Source: Wenzhouxiangella sp042310355
Lineage (GTDB): Bacteria > Pseudomonadota > Gammaproteobacteria > Xanthomonadales > Wenzhouxiangellaceae
DNA: 64,000 nt
Direction: 5' to 3'
NCBI RefSeq assembly: GCF_042310355.1
Contig: NZ_JBHJMR010000009.1
Coordinates: 62,001 to 126,000, forward strand
The notes under the pieces were generated by a model. The model worked only from the letters and a program-made list of their open reading frames with translations, searched no databases and was not told the origin of the DNA. The translations under genes were made by a program, and so were the position numbers. This document shows positions 57,262 to 64,000 of the stretch, piece by piece (positions within the stretch are counted from its first letter, which is position 1; each line of letters starts with the position of its first letter).

Positions 57262-57313
57262 ATCCTCCTGTCCGTAGCGCGTTTTCCGCGCGACCAGTCT
57301 TCAACATGCTGAC

Positions 57314-57748
57314 ATGCAGCGCTCTTTGCAAGTTGTTGATCACGATCCGGGGCAGCGGATGATCGATTCCAGCTACAGCGGTGGCGCCAGCCAGGACAGC
57401 CTGGGTTTTCGCGCCGAGGGCCAGGAAGTCCACATCGGCTGGAGCCTGCTGCTAAGCCTGCGCGCAGCCGATGACCAACCGGCAGCCGGAGCGGATGTAC
57501 TCATCCAAGATTCGAACGGCCAAACGATTGCCGCCGGCCAGTCCGATAGCCAGGGAGAATTCCGAACCCACGTCATCGAGGCCGTCGTCGATCCGGACCA
57601 GACGCTCGTACTGGTCCCGGTCAGCATTGCCGCGACCTACGAGGGTGAACAGTTGAGCGCAACGCTCGACGTTACCGAACCGACCGAACACACGCTGACG
57701 TTCTCGAGCGCCGCCAACCTGATCCATGCCGACCGCTTCGAGCAATGA
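57314..57748 (+). CDS. C-terminal fragment of an exported protein with HADRFEQ tail
   Basis: 144 residues with no signal peptide. An in-frame stop lies at 57275-57277, 36 bp upstream, and no ribosome site precedes the ATG. The sequence has an Ig/CarboxypepD-like strand set (AGADVLIQDSNGQTIAAGQS then SQGEFRTHVIEA) and ends ANLIHADRFEQ, the same tail type as the protein at 39558. It looks like the surviving end of a larger secreted protein. It may still be expressed from the promoter region of the DksA-like gene, but truncation is more likely. Confidence 0.5.
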   Translation: MQRSLQVVDHDPGQRMIDSSYSGGASQDSLGFRAEGQEVHIGWSLLLSLRAADDQPAAGADVLIQDSNGQTIAAGQSDSQGEFRTHVIEAVVDPDQTLVLVPVSIAATYEGEQLSATLDVTEPTEHTLTFSSAANLIHADRFEQ

Positions 57749-57772
57749 GTGTTTATGCAGACTGCCGCCCGA

Positions 57773-58687
57773 CTAATAGCGACAAGCCTCGGTCTGGCAA
57801 TCGCAGTCCTCGGACCGGGTTAGCTCCGGCTGAAGGGTCGGGTGATCGATGTCGTGACGTTCGAGCAGGATGCGGTTGAGCGACTCGAGCATGGGCGGCC
57901 AGGCCGAGAGGTCCTCGACCACGATGTGAGCCGACAGCGCCACGCGATTGCCCGAGACCTGCCAGATATGCAGGTCGTGCACGCCGTCGACACCGCTCAC
58001 CTCGGCCATGGTGGCGCGCACCGACTCCAGGTCCAGCCCGTCCGGCACGCCTTCCATCACCACCTGCGCCCCTTCGCGCAACAGGCGGACCGCCGCGACC
58101 AGGATCAGCCCACAGATCAGCAGCGACAGGATCGGATCGATCGGCGTCCAGCCGGTGGCCAGGATGACGATACCGGATGCCAGCGCGGCGACCGAGCCGA
58201 GCAGGTCGCCGAGCACGTGCAGCAGCGCGCCACGGATATTAATATTGCGCTCACCGCGGCTGAGTACGAAAAACACCAGCAGGTTGATCACCAGGCCCAG
58301 CAGGGCCACGGCCATGACCGTGGCACCGCTGATCTCGCGCGGCTCCTGGAAGCGCTCGACGGCGTGCCAGGCAATGGAAGCGACCAGGATCAGCATCACC
58401 GCGCCGTTGACCAGGGCCGCGAGCACCTCGGCGCGTCCGTAGCCCCAGGTTCGCCGACTGCTGGCCGGCCGCGCCGCCATCCAGGCGGCAAAGGCGGCCA
58501 GGCCCAGGGCCGACGAGTCGGTCAACATGTGACCGGCGTCGGCCATCAGCGCCAGCGAACCGGCCCACCAGCCGGCGACGAACTCCACGAAGGCAAAGCC
58601 CAGCGTCAGGCAAAGCGCGCCAACCAGCGTGCTCCGGCTCGAGGGGACGTGATGGTGATGGCGATGGTGATCGTGGTGCGAGCTCAT
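57773..58687 (-). CDS. CDF family cation (Zn2+/Co2+/Cd2+) efflux protein
   Basis: 304 residues from ATG 58687. His-rich N-terminus (HHDHHRHHHH). Six transmembrane helices with metal-site residues: DAGHMLTDS in helix II and HVLGDLLGSVAAL in helix V (HxxxD). The C-terminal cytoplasmic domain has GVHDLHIWQVSGNRVALSAHI, the standard CDF fold. It exports divalent metals in exchange for protons and confers resistance. It converges on the 57314 frame. Confidence 0.93.
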   Translation of the reverse strand: MSSHHDHHRHHHHVPSSRSTLVGALCLTLGFAFVEFVAGWWAGSLALMADAGHMLTDSSALGLAAFAAWMAARPASSRRTWGYGRAEVLAALVNGAVMLILVASIAWHAVERFQEPREISGATVMAVALLGLVINLLVFFVLSRGERNINIRGALLHVLGDLLGSVAALASGIVILATGWTPIDPILSLLICGLILVAAVRLLREGAQVVMEGVPDGLDLESVRATMAEVSGVDGVHDLHIWQVSGNRVALSAHIVVEDLSAWPPMLESLNRILLERHDIDHPTLQPELTRSEDCDCQTEACRY

Positions 58688-58827
58688 GATGCGAAATCTA
58701 CCGCAAAACACCGGCGTAATAACATTTCGACCCTGAAAGCTGAATTTCCACGACGATCAGAGTAGAACCCGCACCGGGAAAAGGAGAATCAGGAGGCCTC
58801 GCTGCCATCGTTCGATTGCGGCCTGAA

Positions 58828-61800
58828 TCAGCCGCGCTCGGACTGCAAACGCTCGTAGACCTCGTGAAGCAGGTGCTCCTTCGCCACGCGACGAAAATCG
58901 TTGTCGTTCATCAACCGCCCGAAAATTTCCTCGTTGCCGTCCATGCGCTCGATGAACAGGCCTTCGAGCATCTTCTCGAATACGTAGGCGAAGTTATCGA
59001 CGCTGTTGGCCTTCGCAGCCTCCTGAAGCGTTTCGTTCTCGACGGCGGATTCGGCGATCTGGTCGAAGAACAGCTGGTCGGCCGGCGTGAACCCGGTGCC
59101 GAAGCGGTCGTTGAGCTTGCCGATCAGGGTCGACAGCTCCACCGTCTCGTCTTCCCCGCGCCCGGTACCCACTTCGGTGGGGCCGTAGAGTTCCCGTGCC
59201 TCGCCCACGCCGAGATCGATCGCGCCTTCGCTGATTTTCTGCAGCCGGTAGTACTTCAGCGCAACCTCGTCCTCGAGCTCGAACACCGTGTCGTCGCTGC
59301 GGCGAGGCAGCTTGGAAAGCAGGAATCGGGCGTAGCCATAGAGCTTCTCCAGGCTGCTGTCCTGGTAGGGGATGATCTGCGCCAGGAAGCCGTAGAGGTT
59401 GCGGAAACTGGCCAGCCGGCCCTTGAAGGCTTCCTGCTCGTCGTCGTCGAGCGCCTTGTAGCGCTCCACGGCCCGGTCGATGATGGCGTTGATCTTGCGG
59501 TGATCGGCCGGGGTGGGTTCGTGTCGATTGCGGTACCAGACCTCGGAGAAGGCGTTGACTTCGTCGGAAAAGAACACCTGCGCCTCTTCCAGGCGGTGCT
59601 GCAGGGTGTAGAGCTGCTGCGGATCACTGGGCTCGCCGACCGGCGTGACCTCATAGTAGGGCTTGAAGGACTGGAAGATCTCGTCACGCTCGTTGACGAA
59701 ATCCAGCACGAAGGTATCTTCCTTGCCGGGTACAGTGCGGTTCAGACGCGACAGGGTCTGCACGGCCTGAACGCCGGCCAGGCGCTTGTCGACGTACATC
59801 GTGTGCAACAGCGGCTGATCGAAGCCGGTCTGGTACTTTTCGGCCACCAACAGCACCTGGTAGTGCTCGGAATCGAACCTGTCCGGCAACTCCGACTCCT
59901 TGATGCCCTCGTTCATGCCCACCTCGGTGTAGCTCTGGTCGGGAAAATCCGGATCGGTCACGCTGCCGGAAAACGCCACCAGCGAACGAATGCCGGTGAT
60001 GCCGTTGTCCTCGATGTACTTGTCGAAAGCCTGCTTGTAGCGCACGGCGTGCAGGCGAGAGCCCGTCACCACCATGGCCTTGGCCCGCCCGCCGATTTTG
60101 TGGCGCGAGTGGTGACGGAAGTGCTCGACGATCACCTCCACCTTCTGCGCAATATTGTGCGGATGCAGGGATATGAACCGGGCCAGCGCCTTGGCGGCCT
60201 TGCGTCGCGGCACCTGGGGATCGTCCTCGATCGACTTGATCAGGCCGCTGTAGGCCTTGTAGGTGGTGTAGTTGGCCAGCACGTCCATGATGAAACCTTC
60301 CTCGATGGCCTGGCGCATCGAGTAGAGGTGAAACGGCGGCTCGCCGTCCGGGCCGGGCTCGTTGAATACGGCCAGGGTCTTGTACTTGGGCGTGGCGGTG
60401 AACGCGAAAAAGCTGATGTTCTCCTGGCGCGGGCGCTTGAGCATGTCCTCGAACAGGGCCTTGCGCGCCTCTTCGGACAGGTCTTCCTCCTCCACGTCCA
60501 GGAACTCGCCGGCGATGGCCGATTCGATGCCGTCGCGGTTGAGCACTTTGCGAAGCTCCATGGCGGTCTCGCCCGACTGCGAGCTGTGCGCCTCGTCGAC
60601 AATCACGGCAAATCGCCGGCCGCCGGTCTCGAGCGAGACCTCCTCGCCCTTGTTGGCCAAGGTCTCCATCGCCTGGTTGATGAAGGGAAACTTCTGGATG
60701 GTGGAGATAACGATCGGCACACCCGACGACAGTGCCTGCGCGAGCTGCTGGGTATTCTCATCGATCTTCTGGACCACACCCTGCTTGTGGTCGAACTGGT
60801 AGATCGTGTCCTGGAGCTGCTGGTCGAGCACGCGCCGGTCGGTAATCACCACCACGCTGTCGAACACCTTCTCGTCGGCGGCATCGTGCAGGCTCGAGAG
60901 CCGGTGCGCCAGCCAGGCGATGGAGTTGGACTTGCCCGAGCCGGCCGAGTGCTGAACCAGGTAGTTGTGGCCCGCCCCCTTTTCCCGGGCGCTGGCCACC
61001 AGCTTGCGCACCGCGTCGAGCTGGTGGTAGCGCGGAAAGATCAACGTCTCCTTTCGATGGCGCTTCACGCCACGCTTGGTCGCGATCTTCTTCTCGCTCA
61101 CTTCCAGGTGCAGGAAGCGAGCCAGGATATCCATCAAACTGTCGCGGGACAGCGCCTGTTCCCAGAGGTAGGCGGTTCGATAGTTGTTCTCGCCAGCCGG
61201 CGGATTGCCGGCCCCGAAGTCATGGCCGCGATTGAAGGGCAGAAACCGGGTCTCCTCGCCGGACAGCCGCGTGGTCATGAACACCTGGTCGGGGTCGACG
61301 GCAAAATGCACCAGCGCGCGCTGCTTGAAGCGGAAGATCGGTTCTTCCGGATCGCGGTCGCGCCGGTACTGGCGCATGGCCTCTTCCGCCGTCTGCCCGG
61401 TCATCGGGTTTTTCAGCTCCAGCGTGACCACCGGCAGGCCGTTGACCGAGAGCACCATGTCCAGCGACTTGCGCGGATGCTGCTCGCTGAAATGAACCTG
61501 CCGCATCACCCGCAGACGATTCTGCGCATAGGCTTTGGCAGCCTCCGGGTTCATGCCGGTATTGGGCGCGAAATAGGCCAGCCGGAAGGTCTTGCCGAAG
61601 CACTTGAAGCCGTGGCGCAGCACGTGCAGCGCATTCTTGGCGGCCAATTCCTTGACAAGGGAGGCCACCAGCACCTCGCCGGCCTGCTCGCCCTGCAGCT
61701 TGACCAGCGACTGCCAGCGCCTCGGCTGACTGGCCTGGACGAATGCCAGCACCTCTTCGGGAAACAGCCCCCGACCCGCATCGAAACCCGCGGCATCGCC

Positions 61801-61869
61801 CTTCTCGAAGCCGCCCGGCCCGATCAGCGACTGTTCCATGGCCTGCTCGAAATAGGTTTCCTGGTGCAT
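58828..61869 (-). CDS. hsdR: Type I restriction enzyme R subunit
   Basis: 1013 residues. The N-terminal nuclease domain has VNGLPVVTLELKNP (the D/ExK core). The helicase motor has Walker A HSAGSGKSNSIAWL, VVITDRRVLDQQLQ, DEAH in VIVDEAHSSQSGETAM, TATPKYKT (motif III), and later VAEKYQTGFDQPLLHTMYVDK with LSRLNRTVPGKEDT (motifs V/VI). It translocates and cuts unmethylated DNA as part of an R2M2S complex. It follows hsdS on the same strand, 14 bp downstream. Full length; no disruption seen. Confidence 0.95.
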   Translation of the reverse strand: MHQETYFEQAMEQSLIGPGGFEKGDAAGFDAGRGLFPEEVLAFVQASQPRRWQSLVKLQGEQAGEVLVASLVKELAAKNALHVLRHGFKCFGKTFRLAYFAPNTGMNPEAAKAYAQNRLRVMRQVHFSEQHPRKSLDMVLSVNGLPVVTLELKNPMTGQTAEEAMRQYRRDRDPEEPIFRFKQRALVHFAVDPDQVFMTTRLSGEETRFLPFNRGHDFGAGNPPAGENNYRTAYLWEQALSRDSLMDILARFLHLEVSEKKIATKRGVKRHRKETLIFPRYHQLDAVRKLVASAREKGAGHNYLVQHSAGSGKSNSIAWLAHRLSSLHDAADEKVFDSVVVITDRRVLDQQLQDTIYQFDHKQGVVQKIDENTQQLAQALSSGVPIVISTIQKFPFINQAMETLANKGEEVSLETGGRRFAVIVDEAHSSQSGETAMELRKVLNRDGIESAIAGEFLDVEEEDLSEEARKALFEDMLKRPRQENISFFAFTATPKYKTLAVFNEPGPDGEPPFHLYSMRQAIEEGFIMDVLANYTTYKAYSGLIKSIEDDPQVPRRKAAKALARFISLHPHNIAQKVEVIVEHFRHHSRHKIGGRAKAMVVTGSRLHAVRYKQAFDKYIEDNGITGIRSLVAFSGSVTDPDFPDQSYTEVGMNEGIKESELPDRFDSEHYQVLLVAEKYQTGFDQPLLHTMYVDKRLAGVQAVQTLSRLNRTVPGKEDTFVLDFVNERDEIFQSFKPYYEVTPVGEPSDPQQLYTLQHRLEEAQVFFSDEVNAFSEVWYRNRHEPTPADHRKINAIIDRAVERYKALDDDEQEAFKGRLASFRNLYGFLAQIIPYQDSSLEKLYGYARFLLSKLPRRSDDTVFELEDEVALKYYRLQKISEGAIDLGVGEARELYGPTEVGTGRGEDETVELSTLIGKLNDRFGTGFTPADQLFFDQIAESAVENETLQEAAKANSVDNFAYVFEKMLEGLFIERMDGNEEIFGRLMNDNDFRRVAKEHLLHEVYERLQSERG

Positions 61870-61883
61870 GGCGCTTCCCCGGT

Positions 61884-63203
61884 TCAGGCCACCTTGATCT
61901 GGCCAGTGACGGCATTGGTGATCAGGGCGGAGCGGTATTCCTTCAGCTTTTCAATTGCCTCATTGATTCGCGTTTCCAATTCCGTCAGCCCGCCTCTTTC
62001 AGTCAGAAAGTAATCGACGATCTTCAACTGCTCGGTTAGCGGTGGAACTGGCCCTACGAGTCGCCTGATGTCATCCATCCCTATCGTTCTAACGGTTGAG
62101 CCGAACTCCAAGCTGTGCAGATACTCTCTCATGGCTTCGAATACAAATAATAAGTACTCCTTATCAACCCTTTCGCTCGGTATCCACGCGATAAGGTGTT
62201 GCGACACAGCCATTTCCTCTTCTGTAATTGCAGCGAGCCCAACTGTAGCATCACGCGTAAAAATCACCGTACCCGCCGGTAGCAGTCGGGCTGATGAACC
62301 TTCCAAACCGGCCCTATTTATATGGGTATGCGTCTGGCCAATGTAATCGTTATCGGCTAGGGCCTTCGTGTCTCTCAAAGATACCCAAGGGATATCGCAA
62401 TTAACCCAGAATTCAGGCTTCGATTTGCTTGGGGTATGGCCACTCTCGAGCTGAGCGATATTCTTTAAGCGGGCAACATCCCAATGCGCTGGAATATCGC
62501 CCAGCCACTCGATGCCGCTGTCCTTCATGGGAACATCGGCATCCAGCCCTTTGGTCACAGTCCGAGTGATCAGAGCGGTGCGTTTTTCGGCCAGCAAATC
62601 CAGCAGGCGGCGCTTTTTCTCGATCAGCGTATCGATCTCGGCGGTTTTTCGTTCGAGGAGATCGGCGACCTTCCGCTGGGCCGGCAACGACGGCAAGGTG
62701 ATGCGGAAGTCCTTGATGAACTGTTCGGGAACGCGCTTCTGGCCGCCGGCACCGTACATGGCGCCTTCACCCAGCTCACGGAATAGGTCGGATGCCGTCA
62801 GATAGTACAGAAAACGTCGATCAAGCTGCTCTCCAGGGCGCACGACATGTAACTCGGTCGTGCCGAACGCGACCCCGCTCGTGAGCCCCTCGGCAATCGC
62901 TCCCTTGCCGTTCTCGAAACAAGGGGTAATCTTGGCGATTACAACATCTCCATCACGAAATGGCGTATAGCCATCTCCAACCTCTCCCAGCAATTTGACC
63001 TGATCGATCTGAATTCCTCCGTGCTCGCCAACTGCAGCCATCGGCACGAAAGAAACTTCGGTTGCCGGTGGTAGCGCCACCTTGTAGGGCGGGTTCACAC
63101 GAGACAGGAAGCGCAGCCGACAGTCCTTCCAGCCCTCCGGACGGGGGGTTATATACCACAGTCCCATCGAACCAAGCCGAGCCGTCGCAGGCTGCTTGGT
63201 CAC
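61884..63203 (-). CDS. hsdS: Type I restriction specificity subunit
   Basis: 439 residues from GTG 63203, which overlaps the RhuM-family stop (GTGA). Two target-recognition domains are separated and followed by conserved helical spacers: LLERKTAEIDTLIEKKRRLLDLLAEKRTALITR in the middle and ELETRINEAIEKLKEYRSALIT at the end. The second TRD (about 62000-62480) is AT-richer than its surroundings, as expected for domains exchanged by recombination. It sets the DNA sequence recognised by both methylase and nuclease. The target sequence cannot be deduced. Confidence 0.93.
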   Translation of the reverse strand: MTKQPATARLGSMGLWYITPRPEGWKDCRLRFLSRVNPPYKVALPPATEVSFVPMAAVGEHGGIQIDQVKLLGEVGDGYTPFRDGDVVIAKITPCFENGKGAIAEGLTSGVAFGTTELHVVRPGEQLDRRFLYYLTASDLFRELGEGAMYGAGGQKRVPEQFIKDFRITLPSLPAQRKVADLLERKTAEIDTLIEKKRRLLDLLAEKRTALITRTVTKGLDADVPMKDSGIEWLGDIPAHWDVARLKNIAQLESGHTPSKSKPEFWVNCDIPWVSLRDTKALADNDYIGQTHTHINRAGLEGSSARLLPAGTVIFTRDATVGLAAITEEEMAVSQHLIAWIPSERVDKEYLLFVFEAMREYLHSLEFGSTVRTIGMDDIRRLVGPVPPLTEQLKIVDYFLTERGGLTELETRINEAIEKLKEYRSALITNAVTGQIKVA

Positions 63204-64000
63204 TGCGATCCCCCTTTCCTTTTCGCCTTCTGCTCCAACGCCTCCAGCTCCCGCAAGTCCTCCGCATCGGCTTCCAGCGCCTCGTCACGCCGCCGTTGGG
63301 CGTCGAACTCCTCGTAGCGTTCCTGCGCGATCCGCCGGGCTTGTTCAGCGCTGACCGAGCCGGCGCCTTCGAGTACGTCGCGTTCGTTGAATTCCAGCAG
63401 CTTGTCGACATTGTTGCGCCAGTAGTCCAGGGTCAGGTCCTTGCGCTTCTTGGCGCGCAGTTCGGCCTGTTCGAGAAAGATCACCACCAGGCGGTTGAGG
63501 GTGTCGACCTCGTCGGCGTCGAGGTAGTTCTTGGCGATGGTCACGTCCTGCTTGCGAACGCGCGCCCCTTTCCAGCTCGTCAGCGCCATATTGGGCACAT
63601 CGGCGTCGGCCCGCTCGACCACGATCTCGGCGGCGGTGTGGCCGGTCACCGCGTAGAGCAGCTTGTTCTGCACCTCGGCAAAGAAAATCTGGGTGTCCCG
63701 GTCGTCCGGCCGGTAGTCGCTGGAGAGCTGAAAGAGGTCGCGCACCTTCTGGTAGAAGCGCTTTTCCGAGGCGCGGATGTCGCGGATACGCGCCAGCAGC
63801 TCGTCGAAGTAGTCCCAGCCGCCGGGCTCCTTGAGGCGCTCGTCGTCCATGACGAAGCCCTTGACCAGGTATTCCTCCAGGTGCGCGGTGGCCCATTGGC
63901 GGAACTGGGTGCCGCGCGGAGAGCGCACCCGATAGCCCACGGCCAGGATCATGGGCAGGCTGTACCATTTGACCCGGTAGTTCTTGCCGTCTGCGGCAGT
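63200..64000 (-). CDS. RhuM-family protein, N-terminus beyond window
   Basis: Open to the right edge: 266 residues are present, with codons continuing upstream of the first ATG at 63952. The visible part begins GKNYRVKWYSLPMILAVGYRVRSPRGTQFRQWATAH, the RhuM motif (KilA-N-like DNA-binding region). Helical, charged sequence to the C-terminus (KAKRKGGSQ) follows. RhuM genes often lie inside type I R-M operons; the role is unknown (DNA binding or regulation). It overlaps hsdS by 4 bp. hsdM is expected just right of the window. Confidence 0.88.
   Translation of the reverse strand, partial: TAADGKNYRVKWYSLPMILAVGYRVRSPRGTQFRQWATAHLEEYLVKGFVMDDERLKEPGGWDYFDELLARIRDIRASEKRFYQKVRDLFQLSSDYRPDDRDTQIFFAEVQNKLLYAVTGHTAAEIVVERADADVPNMALTSWKGARVRKQDVTIAKNYLDADEVDTLNRLVVIFLEQAELRAKKRKDLTLDYWRNNVDKLLEFNERDVLEGAGSVSAEQARRIAQERYEEFDAQRRRDEALEADAEDLRELEALEQKAKRKGGSQ

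Noticed and set aside
58816..62013. A 1065-codon open frame on the plus strand
   Set aside because: It lies opposite hsdR, which carries all family motifs; the plus-strand product has no recognisable domain.
1..64000. CRISPR array
   Set aside because: No regularly spaced direct repeats of 24-40 bp were found; the only near repeats are the two RNA-like elements and the attC pair.

Overview
The window is a high-GC (about 65%) bacterial chromosome segment, densely coded on both strands. It is most likely from a gammaproteobacterium of the Xanthomonadales/Lysobacterales side, Wenzhouxiangella-like in style. That placement is an inference from gene content: ECF-sigma/Hanks-kinase-TPR modules, a C-terminal FADRFE-type tail on secreted proteins, and an AddB-like nuclease next to a UvrD helicase. 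There are no rRNA genes, and I found no tRNA genes or CRISPR array.

Layout. 1-2.8 kb: partial HAD phosphatase, an SdpR/SdpI-type autorepressor and membrane-protein pair behind a perfect palindrome, a cytochrome b and a membrane-bound LuxR-type regulator. 2.8-9.8 kb: a TerB/DUF697 protein, then a same-strand cluster of ECF sigma factor, membrane anti-sigma-like protein, two small secreted proteins sharing a C-terminal GHGTGSD motif, and a large TPR-CHAT protease-like protein, followed by a terminator. 10-17 kb: two glutathione S-transferases, a 927-residue orphan protein with a degenerate kinase core, nei, and small membrane/DUF proteins. 17-25.7 kb: a gamma-glutamyltransferase, a decayed S41-peptidase tail, a PPC-domain secreted protein, an ABC exporter and a Hanks-type kinase with TPRs.

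25.6-29.4 kb is the accessory island. It holds two tandem copies of a structured element that look like minus-strand small-RNA genes, then AT-richer minus-strand orphan genes separated by one near-canonical integron attC site and one degenerate one. No integrase is present in the window.

29.4-58.7 kb is mostly housekeeping or stress-related. It includes an AI-2E family transporter, an aminotransferase, a lipoprotein with HELVH, a spermidine-synthase-like protein, a metallo-beta-lactamase-fold hydrolase, and a second kinase-TPR with its own ECF sigma factor. It continues with secreted proteins, a serine beta-lactamase-like hydrolase, OsmC, a lipid kinase, the AddB-like/UvrD pair, MscS, glutathione peroxidase, a complete TRAP transporter (permeases divergent from the binding protein), a DksA/TraR-type zinc-finger protein and a CDF cation exporter. 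58.8-64 kb is a type I restriction-modification locus (hsdR, hsdS, a RhuM-family gene) running off the right edge; hsdM is presumably beyond it.

The best candidates for something undescribed are the sigma/anti-sigma/GHGTGSD-secreted-protein/CHAT cluster, the tandem structured RNA pair at 25.66-26.15 kb, and the kinase-like orphan at 10.7-13.5 kb.
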